A DNA stretch of 64,000 bases from Catalinimonas alkaloidigena (GTDB taxonomy: Bacteria; Bacteroidota; Bacteroidia; Cytophagales; Flexibacteraceae): positions 124,001-188,000 of the forward strand of contig NZ_FNFO01000012.1 in assembly GCF_900100765.1 (NCBI RefSeq), read 5' to 3'. Both the position numbers and the translations under genes were made by a program. The notes under the pieces were generated by a model. That model was not told where the DNA came from and ran no database searches. It saw only the letters and a list, made by a program, of their open reading frames with translations. Shown here one piece after another: positions 55,769-64,000 of this stretch (position 1 is the stretch's first letter; each line of letters starts with the position of its first letter).

Positions 55769-56350
55769 TTACGACTGATTTTCGATGCTGTCTTCAATTT
55801 GCTCGGCGCGTTGCAGGTGTCGTTGCAACGTGGGCAACGTCTGGGAAGCAAACGCCTTTACGTCCGGGTCTTCCACCTCGTCGGTGGCTTCCTGGAACTC
55901 GTCGATGTCTGCTTTGTGGTCTTTCACCATCAGCTTGACGTACTCCCGGTCAAATTCTTCGCCCGACAATTCGGTCAGGCGGTTGATTTCCTTTTGGTGC
56001 TCTTCACCCACCGAAGTAGGCAGGGTGATGCCCTTCTGACTCGCCAGGGTTTTCAGCTTGTCGTTGGCTTTGGAGTGGTTGTCGACCATCATCTGGCCAA
56101 ATTCCTTCACCTGCGGATTCGTAGCTTTTTCTGCGGCAATGCGGCCCAATTCGACCTCCATCAAGCCCCCGTTGGCAGCTTCCACCATAAATTCGGCCAT
56201 GTCTTCATCCTCGGATTCGCCCATGTCCATGGCCTGTTCGTTCATCTCTTCTGCGTTCTCGACGCTATCGTCACTGCGGCTATTGTTTTCGCACGCGGTC
56301 GCCCAACACAGGGTCCCTACCAGCGCGCCTACATATACGATCTTTTTCAT
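55769..56350 (-). CDS. DUF4142 (ferritin-like) lipoprotein
   Basis: A lipoprotein signal ends at WATAC. After an acidic stretch (MGESEDEDMAEF), the 193-residue protein has the DUF4142 pattern: AANGGLMEVELGRIAAEKA, QMMVDNHSKANDKL and FDREYVKLMVKDHKADIDEF, forming a four-helix bundle related to ferritin-like proteins. Members are exported and stress-linked, with unproved function. Monocistronic with its own terminator. Confidence 0.88.
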   Translation of the reverse strand: MKKIVYVGALVGTLCWATACENNSRSDDSVENAEEMNEQAMDMGESEDEDMAEFMVEAANGGLMEVELGRIAAEKATNPQVKEFGQMMVDNHSKANDKLKTLASQKGITLPTSVGEEHQKEINRLTELSGEEFDREYVKLMVKDHKADIDEFQEATDEVEDPDVKAFASQTLPTLQRHLQRAEQIEDSIENQS

Positions 56351-56596
56351 GAGTTCAAAAAGTTAGCGTTTAGTTTTCAGAGGGGTTAACGCAAAGTCGC
56401 CATACGAGGTTGTTCCTTTTTCCAGTTTTGCCTCGTCAAAATCCACGCTCACACGACTCAAGCAAGCCATTTCCGAAGTTACACTCATCTCACACCCGAT
56501 TTAGCGCTTATCTTATCCGATGATTATTCTTTAGAGCGTACGGGAAACAGAGCGACTTCCGGTGAGCAAATCGCTGCCGCTTCCGCCGTCGGAAGT

Positions 56597-56604
56597 TAGC
56601 TTTG
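56597..56604 (+). promoter_or_regulatory. -7 box (TAGCTTTG) of the DUF423-PPC gene
   Basis: TAGCTTTG matches TANNTTTG exactly and lies 72 bases upstream of the ATG at 56677. No clear -33 TTTG is seen. The rest of 56351-56676 holds no supported gene. Confidence 0.4.
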
Positions 56605-56676
56605 TGGCAGGCGGTGCTCACCATAGGCCGCACTTGTCAAGCTCACCCCTGAGAGGGATTAACTTTCTATCGAACT

Positions 56677-57498
56677 ATGTATAAATCGTTTTTACTGCTG
56701 GGTGCCGCGCTGGGAGCACTTTCGGTCATGATCGGCGCCTTTGGAGCCCATGCCCTGCGCGCAACATTGGAAGCCTCGGGTCGCCTCGACACGTTCGAAA
56801 CAGCCGTGAAGTACCAGTTCTACCATACGCTGGCCATTCTGCTGGTCGGAGTGCTGCTGTTGCATACGCAAAGCCGCCTGTTGGAGTGGTCGGGCTGGGC
56901 GTTTCTGGCGGGTATCGTGATTTTCTCGGGTAGCCTTTACGTATTGTGCCTGACGGGCATCCGATGGATGGGCGCCATCACGCCGCTGGGGGGCGTTGCC
57001 CTGATCGCCGGATGGGTGCTGCTGCTGATCGGCGTCAGCCAATCGTCGCTGGGTGGTCTCCGCCAGTCGTCGGCTCTGCCAATGCCCGCCGCAGTTCCGA
57101 CCACCGTACGGCTCACACCCGGCCAGGACTTGCGGCAGGAACTGCTTCGCCTGACGGAGCAAAACGGCTGGGAGGCTGCCTGCATCGTGAGTTGTGCAGG
57201 CAGCGTGTCGACCACGGCCCTGCGCCTGGCCAACCAACCCGACGCTACGGTCTACGAAGGCCACGCCGAAATCATCGCGCTGTCGGGTACGCTTTCGGTC
57301 AACGGTTCGCATCTGCACCTGGCCGTTTCCGACTCTACGGGCAAAACGCTCGGCGGACACCTGATGGACGGTTCCCGCATTTACACAACCGCCGAAATCG
57401 TGATCGCCCCACTGCCCCACCAGCGTTTTACGCGCGAGCCCGATCCGACCAGCGGCTACTACGAACTGGTTGTCAAAGCGGTGGCGCATCAGCCTTAA
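56677..57498 (+). CDS. DUF423-PPC fusion protein
   Basis: The 273-residue protein joins two families. Residues 1-122 are DUF423 (TMEM256-like), with four helices (ALGALSVMIGAFGAHALRA, the KYQFYHTLAILLVGV motif, then FLAGIVIFSGSLYVL and LIAGWVLLLIGV). After a short linker, residues 142-258 form a PPC/DUF296 domain: CAGSVSTTALRLA, then SGTLS, HLHLAVSD and GGHLMDG. PPC domains occur in plant AT-hook proteins and in bacterial cytoplasmic proteins with unknown ligand. The frame is unbroken across the junction, so it is a true fusion rather than a sequencing error. A terminator follows. Confidence 0.85.
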   Translation: MYKSFLLLGAALGALSVMIGAFGAHALRATLEASGRLDTFETAVKYQFYHTLAILLVGVLLLHTQSRLLEWSGWAFLAGIVIFSGSLYVLCLTGIRWMGAITPLGGVALIAGWVLLLIGVSQSSLGGLRQSSALPMPAAVPTTVRLTPGQDLRQELLRLTEQNGWEAACIVSCAGSVSTTALRLANQPDATVYEGHAEIIALSGTLSVNGSHLHLAVSDSTGKTLGGHLMDGSRIYTTAEIVIAPLPHQRFTREPDPTSGYYELVVKAVAHQP

Positions 57499-57505
57499 AT
57501 CAAAA

Positions 57506-57529
57506 AAGCCCTTCCGTCGGGAAGGGCTT
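57506..57529. terminator. bidirectional terminator
   Basis: AAGCCCTTCC (57506-57515) and GGAAGGGCTT (57520-57529) form a 10-base stem with a 4-base loop. A T-run is present on each side, serving the fusion gene and the DUF1573 gene. Confidence 0.8.
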
Positions 57530-57553
57530 CTTTATTGCCAAGGTCAAGGTCTT

Positions 57554-57985
57554 TTATTTAGAACCGGTCGCCGAGTCGTCTTTCGGCAGTACGTTTGAAA
57601 CGATGCTTACGCGAGCCGGCGAATTGGAAGCGTTCGAGATCACGGTGATGACCTTGTTCTGATGCCCCATTTTCCCGGTGCTGTTGAACTGCGCGGTGAT
57701 CGACGATTTGGTACCCGGTGCGATGGGCTCGCGGGGCCACTTCGGCGTTGTGCAACCGCAGGTCGTCTGCACTTGCGACAGGATCAGCGGCGACTTGCCT
57801 GTATTCTCAAACTCGAATACATACGTCACCACGTCTCCTTGCTTGATATCCCCAAAATCGTGTTTGGTTTCTTTGAACGTGATTACCGGCGCATTCGGAT
57901 CGGTTGTGGTAACGGTGTTTTCTTGAGCGAAAGCGGCCACTGCTCCGAAGAGAAACAGAAAAACCAACGCAGCAAATTTTTTCAT
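57554..57985 (-). CDS. exported DUF1573 protein
   Basis: The 143-residue protein has a signal peptide (to AFAQ) and one DUF1573 domain of Ig-like fold, with the pattern HDFGDIKQGDVVTYVFEFEN, then CGCT and PGTKSSITAQFNSTG. The paired cysteines CGC are typical. The family is abundant in Bacteroidota with unknown role. The ATG at 57985 is chosen for the signal peptide; a promoter with both boxes lies just upstream. Confidence 0.88.
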   Translation of the reverse strand: MKKFAALVFLFLFGAVAAFAQENTVTTTDPNAPVITFKETKHDFGDIKQGDVVTYVFEFENTGKSPLILSQVQTTCGCTTPKWPREPIAPGTKSSITAQFNSTGKMGHQNKVITVISNASNSPARVSIVSNVLPKDDSATGSK

Positions 57986-58012
57986 GACGTAGCTGTTAAT
58001 GGTTGAATTAAA

Positions 58013-58043
58013 CAAAGCTATTAATTTGACGAAAGGAAGACAA
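58013..58043 (-). promoter_or_regulatory. Bacteroidota-type promoter of the DUF1573 gene
   Basis: On the minus strand TTG (58041-58043) and TAGCTTTG (58013-58020) are 20 bases apart, matching the TTTG/TANNTTTG pattern. The -7 box lies 28 bases before the ATG. Confidence 0.6.
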
Positions 58044-58081
58044 TAATCGGACCATTTAAATTCCGGCACCAAAGTATAAAT

Positions 58082-58891
58082 TTATAATACCCCCTGCCAG
58101 AGAGTGTAACTTTCTGAGAAAGATTGCTTTAAATCGGGCAACGCCCGAAATAATCCGAACACCGCCGACCCCGATCCCGACATGGCGGCATAGACCGCTC
58201 CCGCTTCGTAGAGTTGATTTTTGAGGGTGGCCAGCACCGGGTACGCCGGAAAAAGAGCCGCCTCGAAGTCGTTGTGTAAGTTTTCGCGCCACGTTTCGAC
58301 CGGTTGTGCCAGAACCTCCGACAGAGGTCGCTCAGGCTCAGCCGGTTGGATGGCCCGGAAGGCTTCGGGCGTAGCAATGGCAAACCCCGGATGTACCACC
58401 GCGATGTACCACCCCTTCAGGTCCACGGCACAGGGAGTCAGTAGTTCCCCCCGCCCTTCGGCCAGCATGGGCTGGTTACGCACGAAGATGGCACAATCGC
58501 TGCCCAATTGCGCCGCGCAGCGTTCCAGTTCTTCCACCGTTAGCTGCAACGCAAACTGATCGTTCAGCATTTTCAACGCAAAGGTGGCATCGGCCGAGCC
58601 GCCCCCCAGGCCCGCGCCGGTCGGCACTACTTTGTGGAGGTGCATCTGCACCGGCGGCAGGCTCCGCAGGTCGCTCAAAAGCCGGTAGGCCCGCAGACAA
58701 AGGTTTTGCGCCGGGTCGCCGGGAATGGGCAGGCCCGACTGGCTGAAGTGCAGCGCTTCGGCCGGCAGAATTTCCAACGCGTCGGTCCAGGGAATGGGGT
58801 AAAAACCGGTGGTCAGGTCGTGGAATCCGTCCGGACGACGACGCACGACATGCAGCCCCAGGTTGATTTTAGCGTTCGGGAAAGAAATCAT
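58082..58891 (-). CDS. ispE: 4-diphosphocytidyl-2-C-methyl-D-erythritol kinase
   Basis: The 269-residue protein is a GHMP kinase of the MEP isoprenoid pathway. It has the N-terminal NAKINLGLHV (Lys8), the ATP-binding PTGAGLGGGSADA (91-103), catalytic Asp132 (LGSDCAIF) and a C-terminal GSGSAVFG motif. The reaction phosphorylates CDP-ME with ATP in the cytoplasm. Its length fits the family. It lies divergent from the sugar transferase gene. Confidence 0.95.
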   Translation of the reverse strand: MISFPNAKINLGLHVVRRRPDGFHDLTTGFYPIPWTDALEILPAEALHFSQSGLPIPGDPAQNLCLRAYRLLSDLRSLPPVQMHLHKVVPTGAGLGGGSADATFALKMLNDQFALQLTVEELERCAAQLGSDCAIFVRNQPMLAEGRGELLTPCAVDLKGWYIAVVHPGFAIATPEAFRAIQPAEPERPLSEVLAQPVETWRENLHNDFEAALFPAYPVLATLKNQLYEAGAVYAAMSGSGSAVFGLFRALPDLKQSFSESYTLWQGVL

Positions 58892-58973
58892 AGGCAGTCA
58901 AAACTACACGATTCCGGGATTTTGAGAAGCCCCCTTGTCCGCACCCCCGCAGTTCTGTTATCTTGCACATACG

Positions 58974-59612
58974 ATGCGTTGGTACACTTCTTTCCTGAAA
59001 CCCGCCTGCGACCGGCTGGCCGCCCTGGCGCTTCTGCTGCTGTGCCTGCCGCTTCTGCTGCTGTGCGCGGGGCTGCTGGCCCTGAGCCAACGCGGTCCGC
59101 TCCTGTTTGTGCAACCCCGCACGGGTCGCCACGGCCACCTGTTCCGGCTGGTAAAGTTCCGGACCATGTGCCACGCCTACGAACTGCCGGGGAACCTGCT
59201 CTCCGAAGCGGCCCGCATCACCCCGGTCGGGCGCTGGATGCGTTACCTCTCGCTCGACGAACTGCCGCAGCTCTGGAACGTGCTGAAGGGTGACATGAGC
59301 CTGATTGGCCCCCGCCCGCTGTTGCCCGAATACGTCCCGCTCTACAACACCGCCCAACGCCGACGCCTCGACGTCAAACCCGGTATCACCGGCCTGACCC
59401 AGGTGCGCGGCCGCAACGCGTTACGCTGGGCGCATCGCTTCCGCTACGATACGTTTTACGTCGAACACATTTCGCCGGGGCTGGACCTGCAAATCCTGAT
59501 GTCGACGATTTTTCGGCTGATTTTTCCGGGACCGTTGCACTCTCCAGAGCACGGCCTCTCGGAGCGTTTTCAGGGCAACCTGTCTGCCGACCTAGCCCCT
59601 TCTGCGCCATGA
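58974..59612 (+). CDS. undecaprenyl-phosphate sugar-1-phosphate transferase, PglC-like
   Basis: The 212-residue protein has one re-entrant hydrophobic segment (about 14-38), then the PglC-type catalytic domain: VKFRTMCHA, the SLDELPQLWNVLKGDMSLIG motif with Asp95-Glu96 (the conserved nucleophile dyad of monotopic phosphoglycosyl transferases), GPRPLLPEY and KPGITGLTQVRGRN. It transfers a sugar phosphate from a nucleotide sugar to undecaprenyl phosphate on the inner membrane face, starting a glycan. The ATG at 58974 is preferred over 58935. It overlaps the acetyltransferase gene by four bases. Confidence 0.9.
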   Translation: MRWYTSFLKPACDRLAALALLLLCLPLLLLCAGLLALSQRGPLLFVQPRTGRHGHLFRLVKFRTMCHAYELPGNLLSEAARITPVGRWMRYLSLDELPQLWNVLKGDMSLIGPRPLLPEYVPLYNTAQRRRLDVKPGITGLTQVRGRNALRWAHRFRYDTFYVEHISPGLDLQILMSTIFRLIFPGPLHSPEHGLSERFQGNLSADLAPSAP

Positions 59613-60235
59613 AGGTAACCGAAGAAATCTTGTTGTACGGCGCCGGCGGGCACGCGCGTGTCGTCGCCGAATGCCTGCATTGCCAGGAGCGGCGCATCGT
59701 CGCGGTGTTCGACGACAATCCGGAAGTCAAGCGTTTCGGCAAGATGGACGTCCACCACCAGTACCAGCGCGATCTTTTCGCCGAACACGCGATCCTGATC
59801 GGCGTGGGCGACAACCGCCTGCGGCGCCAGTTGGCATCTCGTGTCTACCACCCGTTTGCCGACGCGGCCCGTCACCGCTCGGCCGTAATCAGTTGCCGCG
59901 CCGAAGTGGGCAAGGGCAGCATGGTGATGCACCAGTCGACGATTCAGACGGGTGCCTTCCTGGGTCAGCACGTCATTGTCAACACCGGTGCCATTGTCGA
60001 CCACGATTGCGAACTGGAGGACTTTGTGCACGTGGGTCCGGGCGCGGTGCTGTGTGGCAACGTCTCGGTCGGAGAAGGCACGTTGATCGGTGCCGGCGCC
60101 ACCGTAGCACCGGGCGTACGCATCGGCTTTTGGGCCAAGATCGGGGCCGGGGCCGTAGTAGTCCGCGACATTCCCGACGGGGTGGTCGTGACCGGCGTGC
60201 CGGGCCGTGTGATTCGCAAACTGGAAACCCTCTGA
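59609..60235 (+). CDS. PglD/NeuD-type sugar O/N-acetyltransferase
   Basis: The 208-residue protein has a Rossmann-type N-domain (LYGAGGHARVVAECL) and a left-handed parallel beta-helix of hexapeptides (IVNTGAIVDHDCELEDFVHVG, catalytic His near 132), as in PglD. It acetylates an amino-sugar nucleotide with acetyl-CoA. ATGA overlap with the transferase gene and a TGATG overlap with the aminotransferase gene show one operon. Confidence 0.88.
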   Translation: MKVTEEILLYGAGGHARVVAECLHCQERRIVAVFDDNPEVKRFGKMDVHHQYQRDLFAEHAILIGVGDNRLRRQLASRVYHPFADAARHRSAVISCRAEVGKGSMVMHQSTIQTGAFLGQHVIVNTGAIVDHDCELEDFVHVGPGAVLCGNVSVGEGTLIGAGATVAPGVRIGFWAKIGAGAVVVRDIPDGVVVTGVPGRVIRKLETL

Positions 60236-61368
60236 TGCCTGACCGGATTTTTCTGTCACCTCCGCACCGTACCGGCCGGGAATCTCATTACTTGCAGGAA
60301 GCCCTCGACAGCAACTGGATTGCGCCGGTAGGCCCATTCTTACGCCGTTTTGAAGAAGGCATCGAAGCTTATACCGGTGCGCCTCACGCCGTCGCGCTCC
60401 AGTCGGGCACGGCAGCGCTGCACCTGGCCCTGCGCCTGCTGGACGTCGGCCCCGGCGACGAAGTGATCTGCCCGACGTTCAACTTTGCAGGATGCGTTTT
60501 TCCGATTCTCTACCAGGGTGCCACGCCCGTTTTCGTCGACAGTGGCGTATCGACCTGGAATATCTGTGTGAAGGAGCTACAACGTACGCTGGAAGATCGC
60601 GCGGCGCAGGGCCGCCGCCCCAAAGCCCTGATCGTCGTGCATTTGTACGGCCAGGCGGCCAAGATCTGCGAGCTGGTAGACGTGGCAAGTCAGTGGAATG
60701 TCCCCGTCATCGAAGACGCCGCAGAGGCGTTCGGCGCTACGTACGAAGGGCAGGCACTGGGCACCTTCGGGGACCTTGGCGTCTACTCTTTCAACGGCAA
60801 TAAAATCATCACGACCTCGGGGGGTGGGGCACTGGTCACCTCACGTGCCGACTGGGCCGAACGCGCCCGGAAACTCGCTACCCAGGCGCGCGACGACGCA
60901 CCGCATTACTTGCACTCTGAACTCGGCTACAATTACCGCCTCTCGAACGTCAGCGCTGCCCTCGGCTGCGCCCAACTGGAAGCAATCGACGACCGCATTG
61001 CCCGACGAAGGGCCATTTTTACCCAGTACCAACAGGCGCTGGCCGACTGCCCCGGCGTGGCCTTCAGTCCCGAGTTGCCCGGCACGCGCGGCATCCGCTG
61101 GCTCACGTGCCTGCTGCTCGATCCGGCACAGACTTCGGCAACCCCGGAGGGCCTTCGGCAGGCCTTGGCGGCCGATCAGATCGAGGCACGCCCCTTGTGG
61201 TACCCCATGCACCGTCAGCCCGTCTTTGCCGCGTATCCGTACTATACCACCCGCCACATCAGCGACGACCTATTCCGGCGGGGGTTGTGTCTGCCTTCAG
61301 GAAGCGCCCTCTCCGAAGCGGACCTGACGCGCATTGTAACGATTGTCCGTCGGGAGATCAAGGGTTGA
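60235..61368 (+). CDS. DegT/DnrJ/EryC1 sugar aminotransferase, PglE-like
   Basis: The 377-residue protein has the family pattern: SGTAALHLALRL, PTFNFAG, EDAAEAFGA (Asp161), and SFNGNKIITTSGGG with PLP-binding Lys190. It likely aminates a 4-keto-6-deoxy nucleotide sugar, giving the substrate of the acetyltransferase encoded just before it. A longer in-frame opening begins inside the acetyltransferase gene, but the ATG at 60235 (TGATG) is the natural start. A PglF-type dehydratase is not seen in the window. Confidence 0.9.
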   Translation: MPDRIFLSPPHRTGRESHYLQEALDSNWIAPVGPFLRRFEEGIEAYTGAPHAVALQSGTAALHLALRLLDVGPGDEVICPTFNFAGCVFPILYQGATPVFVDSGVSTWNICVKELQRTLEDRAAQGRRPKALIVVHLYGQAAKICELVDVASQWNVPVIEDAAEAFGATYEGQALGTFGDLGVYSFNGNKIITTSGGGALVTSRADWAERARKLATQARDDAPHYLHSELGYNYRLSNVSAALGCAQLEAIDDRIARRRAIFTQYQQALADCPGVAFSPELPGTRGIRWLTCLLLDPAQTSATPEGLRQALAADQIEARPLWYPMHRQPVFAAYPYYTTRHISDDLFRRGLCLPSGSALSEADLTRIVTIVRREIKG

Positions 61369-61415
61369 AAATCAAGGTACGACCCTGTAACTTGACGCCC
61401 TCACAAACCTATCGT

Positions 61416-62687
61416 ATGCAACGTTTCTCCCTCCCCACCCTTTTTCTGTTACTCTTTTTCGTTGTTGTCTCCCCTGTTCAGGCCCAGTTCGCGACTGTCA
61501 AACCCGCAGCGGCCGGTTTCTCGCCGGAGCGGCTGAGCCGTGTCGATGCCCTGTTGCAGGATCACGTCGACCGTCAGCAAGTCGCCGGGGTGGTGACGAT
61601 GGTGCTGCGCGACGGCAAAGCCGTGCATCACAAAGCGTTCGGGCAGATGGACCCGGAAATGAATCAGGCGATGCGCACGGACGCCATTTTCCGGATTGCC
61701 TCCATGTCGAAAGCCGTGACCAGCATCGCCGTCATGATGCTCTACGAAGAAGGCCGCTTCCAACTGAACGATCCGGTCTATCGGTTTATTCCTGAGTTTA
61801 AAGACGTAACTGTGGCGGAAACCGCCGCCGAGATGCCCGCCGGCATGCCGTATTACACCGTTCCGGCCAAACGTCCGATCACCATCCGGCACCTGCTGAC
61901 GCACACCTCGGGGCTGACCTACGGCTACGGCATGGCCGAAGAGACCTACCGCGAAGCCGGGCTGGTGGGCTGGTACTTTGCCGACAAAGACGAAACCATT
62001 GGCGAGGCGATCCGACGTATGGCGACGCTCCCGCTGCTGGCGCAACCGGGCGACCGTTACCAGTATGGCTATTCGACGGATGTGCTGGGGTATCTGGTAG
62101 AGCAGGTCTCCGGAATGCCCCTCGATCAGTTTTTCGCCGAACGGATATTCAAGCCGCTGCAGATGCACGACACCTACTTTTACCTACCGGCCGAAAAGGC
62201 GAACCGCTTGGCGCCGGTCTACGGTCTGACCGACGAAGGCAAGCTGGTCAAAACCGAAGCCAACGACACCACCGACTACCTTCACGGACCGCGCAAGTGT
62301 TTTTCGGGAGGGGCGGGACTCCTCTCGACGGCATCCGACTACGGCCGGTTGTTGCAGATGCTGCTCAACGGCGGCACGTTGGACGGCGTGCGCCTCCTCG
62401 GCCCTAAAACCGTGGAACTGATGCATCAGGATCATCTGGGGGACAAGTACCCCGCCTATCCGGGCGAAGGCTTCGGCCTGGGATTCTGGGTACTGAACGA
62501 CCTGGGGAAGTACGGAGAACTGGGCACCGAGGGGGCTTACGGCTGGGGCAGCGCCTATTATCCGATTTACTGGATCGACCCGAAAGAACGCCTGATCGGC
62601 ATCATCATGACGCAACTGCGCCCCACAAACGGACTGGCCCTCAACCGGCTGTTTCAACGCTCGGTTTACCAGGCGCTGGTCAAGTAG
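61416..62687 (+). CDS. secreted serine beta-lactamase-like hydrolase
   Basis: The 423-residue protein has a signal peptide (to PVQAQ) and the class C beta-lactamase/PBP4 layout: SMSK with Ser96 and Lys99, a YSTD stretch in the second motif position (Tyr-x-Ser in place of Tyr-x-Asn), HLLTHTSGLTYGY, and a late GFWVL region. It could be an esterase, a D-aminopeptidase or a lactamase; the class is broad. The start at 61416 follows from the signal peptide. It is 47 bases from the aminotransferase stop, and the two may be cotranscribed. Confidence 0.85.
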   Translation: MQRFSLPTLFLLLFFVVVSPVQAQFATVKPAAAGFSPERLSRVDALLQDHVDRQQVAGVVTMVLRDGKAVHHKAFGQMDPEMNQAMRTDAIFRIASMSKAVTSIAVMMLYEEGRFQLNDPVYRFIPEFKDVTVAETAAEMPAGMPYYTVPAKRPITIRHLLTHTSGLTYGYGMAEETYREAGLVGWYFADKDETIGEAIRRMATLPLLAQPGDRYQYGYSTDVLGYLVEQVSGMPLDQFFAERIFKPLQMHDTYFYLPAEKANRLAPVYGLTDEGKLVKTEANDTTDYLHGPRKCFSGGAGLLSTASDYGRLLQMLLNGGTLDGVRLLGPKTVELMHQDHLGDKYPAYPGEGFGLGFWVLNDLGKYGELGTEGAYGWGSAYYPIYWIDPKERLIGIIMTQLRPTNGLALNRLFQRSVYQALVK

Positions 62688-62757
62688 CCGCTTCCGGTTT
62701 CATGCACATAAGCCGGCCTTGTTCGGAAGTTACGCGCCAAGTCGCGTGCACGGTCGG

Positions 62758-64000
62758 CTATTCTTCGTGCAAGACGCCGGGGTTGACTGCCACTGTATCT
62801 AGATGACGCGGAATCAATTCGGCCTGCTCCATAAATACCGAGATAAACGTCCCTTTGGGATCGAGTTGCGCCCGCACCCGTTGCCAGATGCCGAGCCTGG
62901 GGAAATTCTTCTGCGTGATGTCAATCTTTCCGTACAGCCGGTTGTTGATTTTCCCCCAGTGCGGAATGCCGCCGTGTGTGAAAATCAGGTCCTGGTACCG
63001 CTCCAGAATCTCGTAGTCGCCGACCGTATTTTGCAGGAGTGGGATGTCGACGTAGGCGGTTTCACGTCCGTAGGCCGTGGACAGGTACGCCTGCGAGGCG
63101 GGCACAAAGCGTACCGGGATGTGCGATGACTGGTACAAGTTGCCCCTGGCGACGTTTTCCAGCGCCTGCCGGAAAATGGTTTCGACCACCGAAACGATCA
63201 ACGCGCCATCGACCGGAAAAGCAAACTCCGAACTGATGCCGTGCCGCCGGATGTTGGTGCCGCTCTGAAACAACGTGCGGTAGCTTTTCCCGATAAAGAT
63301 TTTGTCTTTAGTTCCTTTGAGGAAGCTGTTGATCGAGCCCGGAATCGCCTTCGGAAATCGGTTCAGGTACCAGATGGTGAACAGCGGCAGCAACGGAATA
63401 TTACCCAGAATCGACGTTTTGAGGTTTTTGTACCGGGCGTTCAACGATAGTTTGGGAGGCCCCGGAATGATCTCCTGCAACACCACCGAGCACAGGTGCT
63501 GGCCGTCTACCTCGTACGGGTTAACCCGAAACGAGACGTAGTCGTAATTCCGCACCACTTTTTCGATGAAATCGCCCCGAATCAGTTCCTCGCGCAACAC
63601 GTTCCAGTCCATCATCACCCGCTGCTCTTTGATCATGAAGGCTGGCACCACTTCCAGCGTCAGGGCGTACATGATGCCCATGGCGCCGAAACTGACCAGC
63701 GTGCTGTAAAACAGGTCGTCGTCCTGCACCAGCGCCTCGCCGTGCCGGGGCGTAAACGTCGCCGGATCGGTGATGCCGTCGGCAGGTTCGAGCCGGATAA
63801 GTTGCCCCCCGCCTGTCACCAGAAGGATGGACCGCACCATGTCGGGAAAGGCGGGCATCGTGATGCCCGAACCGTGCGTGGCGGTGGCCAGCGCGCCCGA
63901 AACCGTCTGAAAGTTGACCGCCCCCATGTTCAGGAGCGCCAGGCCCATCCCATCCAGGACGATGTTCAGATTTTTGATGGTGATGCCCGCTTCGGCCTCT
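62758..64000 (-). CDS. FAD-linked lactone oxidase, 5' end outside the window
   Basis: The frame is open at the right edge, so the N-terminus is missing. The visible part carries VSGALATATHGSG (FAD-binding motif), a PCMH-type fold, and a C-terminal ALO-type domain with VNPYEVDGQHL, PHWGKINNRLYG and KNFPRLGIWQRVRAQLDPKG. The family oxidises sugar lactones (L-gulonolactone or D-arabinonolactone type). No signal can be judged. Confidence 0.85.
   Translation of the reverse strand, partial: EAEAGITIKNLNIVLDGMGLALLNMGAVNFQTVSGALATATHGSGITMPAFPDMVRSILLVTGGGQLIRLEPADGITDPATFTPRHGEALVQDDDLFYSTLVSFGAMGIMYALTLEVVPAFMIKEQRVMMDWNVLREELIRGDFIEKVVRNYDYVSFRVNPYEVDGQHLCSVVLQEIIPGPPKLSLNARYKNLKTSILGNIPLLPLFTIWYLNRFPKAIPGSINSFLKGTKDKIFIGKSYRTLFQSGTNIRRHGISSEFAFPVDGALIVSVVETIFRQALENVARGNLYQSSHIPVRFVPASQAYLSTAYGRETAYVDIPLLQNTVGDYEILERYQDLIFTHGGIPHWGKINNRLYGKIDITQKNFPRLGIWQRVRAQLDPKGTFISVFMEQAELIPRHLDTVAVNPGVLHEE

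Overview
The window looks like chromosome of a high-GC member of the Bacteroidota, most likely a Cytophagales-type bacterium. The evidence is a SusC/SusD pair driven by an ECF sigma factor and a FecR anti-sigma factor, a two-component kinase with a Reg_prop/Y_Y_Y sensor, a type IX secretion C-terminal sorting domain, many lipoproteins, few recognisable Shine-Dalgarno sequences, and several promoters of the Bacteroidota form TTG/TANNTTTG. Most of the window is GC-rich by eye; only the first ~1.1 kb is clearly AT-rich.

Layout. 1-1.65 kb: an AT-rich, cassette-like block (partial DUF1152 gene, GrpB-family gene, hairpin elements) followed by a decayed DUF5694 gene. 1.7-12.5 kb: a secreted SGNH esterase with a type IX sorting domain, an orphan PII protein, a GH13 enzyme, small exported proteins, a sialidase-like/alpha-L-rhamnosidase (GH78) pair, a bacterial GRAS-domain methyltransferase-like protein and a STAS-like protein. 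13-14 kb: an SBF-type transporter. 14-26.6 kb: a five-gene minus-strand cluster of exported proteins, partly joined by 4-base ATGA overlaps: an IPT/TIG plus kelch lipoprotein, an outer-membrane beta-barrel, an ~1840-residue secreted protein, a small exported protein and a fibronectin-III protein. This is the best candidate for an undescribed system. 26.7-33.7 kb: a cupin, a NarL-type response regulator with its kinase, then a GH20 enzyme and an HGSNAT-like membrane protein.

34-36.4 kb holds a phosphoketolase. 37.8-46.5 kb is a nutrient-uptake operon (ECF sigma, FecR, SusC, SusD, two endonuclease/exonuclease/phosphatase-fold enzymes); an alkaline-phosphatase-superfamily enzyme is divergently encoded beside it, which suggests scavenging of a phosphate ester. 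48.1-49.8 kb: two overlapping esterase genes. 50-57.5 kb: small membrane proteins, tRNA-Pro(CGG), a protein built almost wholly of WG repeats, DinB-like, TPR and DUF4142 proteins, and a DUF423-PPC fusion. 57.5-64 kb: a DUF1573 protein, ispE, a three-gene PglC/PglD/PglE-like glycan operon, a serine hydrolase and a lactone oxidase cut by the window edge.

Long antisense open frames opposite the GC-rich genes were treated as shadows. No CRISPR array, prophage, intact insertion sequence or replication origin was seen. Family assignments come from reading motifs, not from searches.
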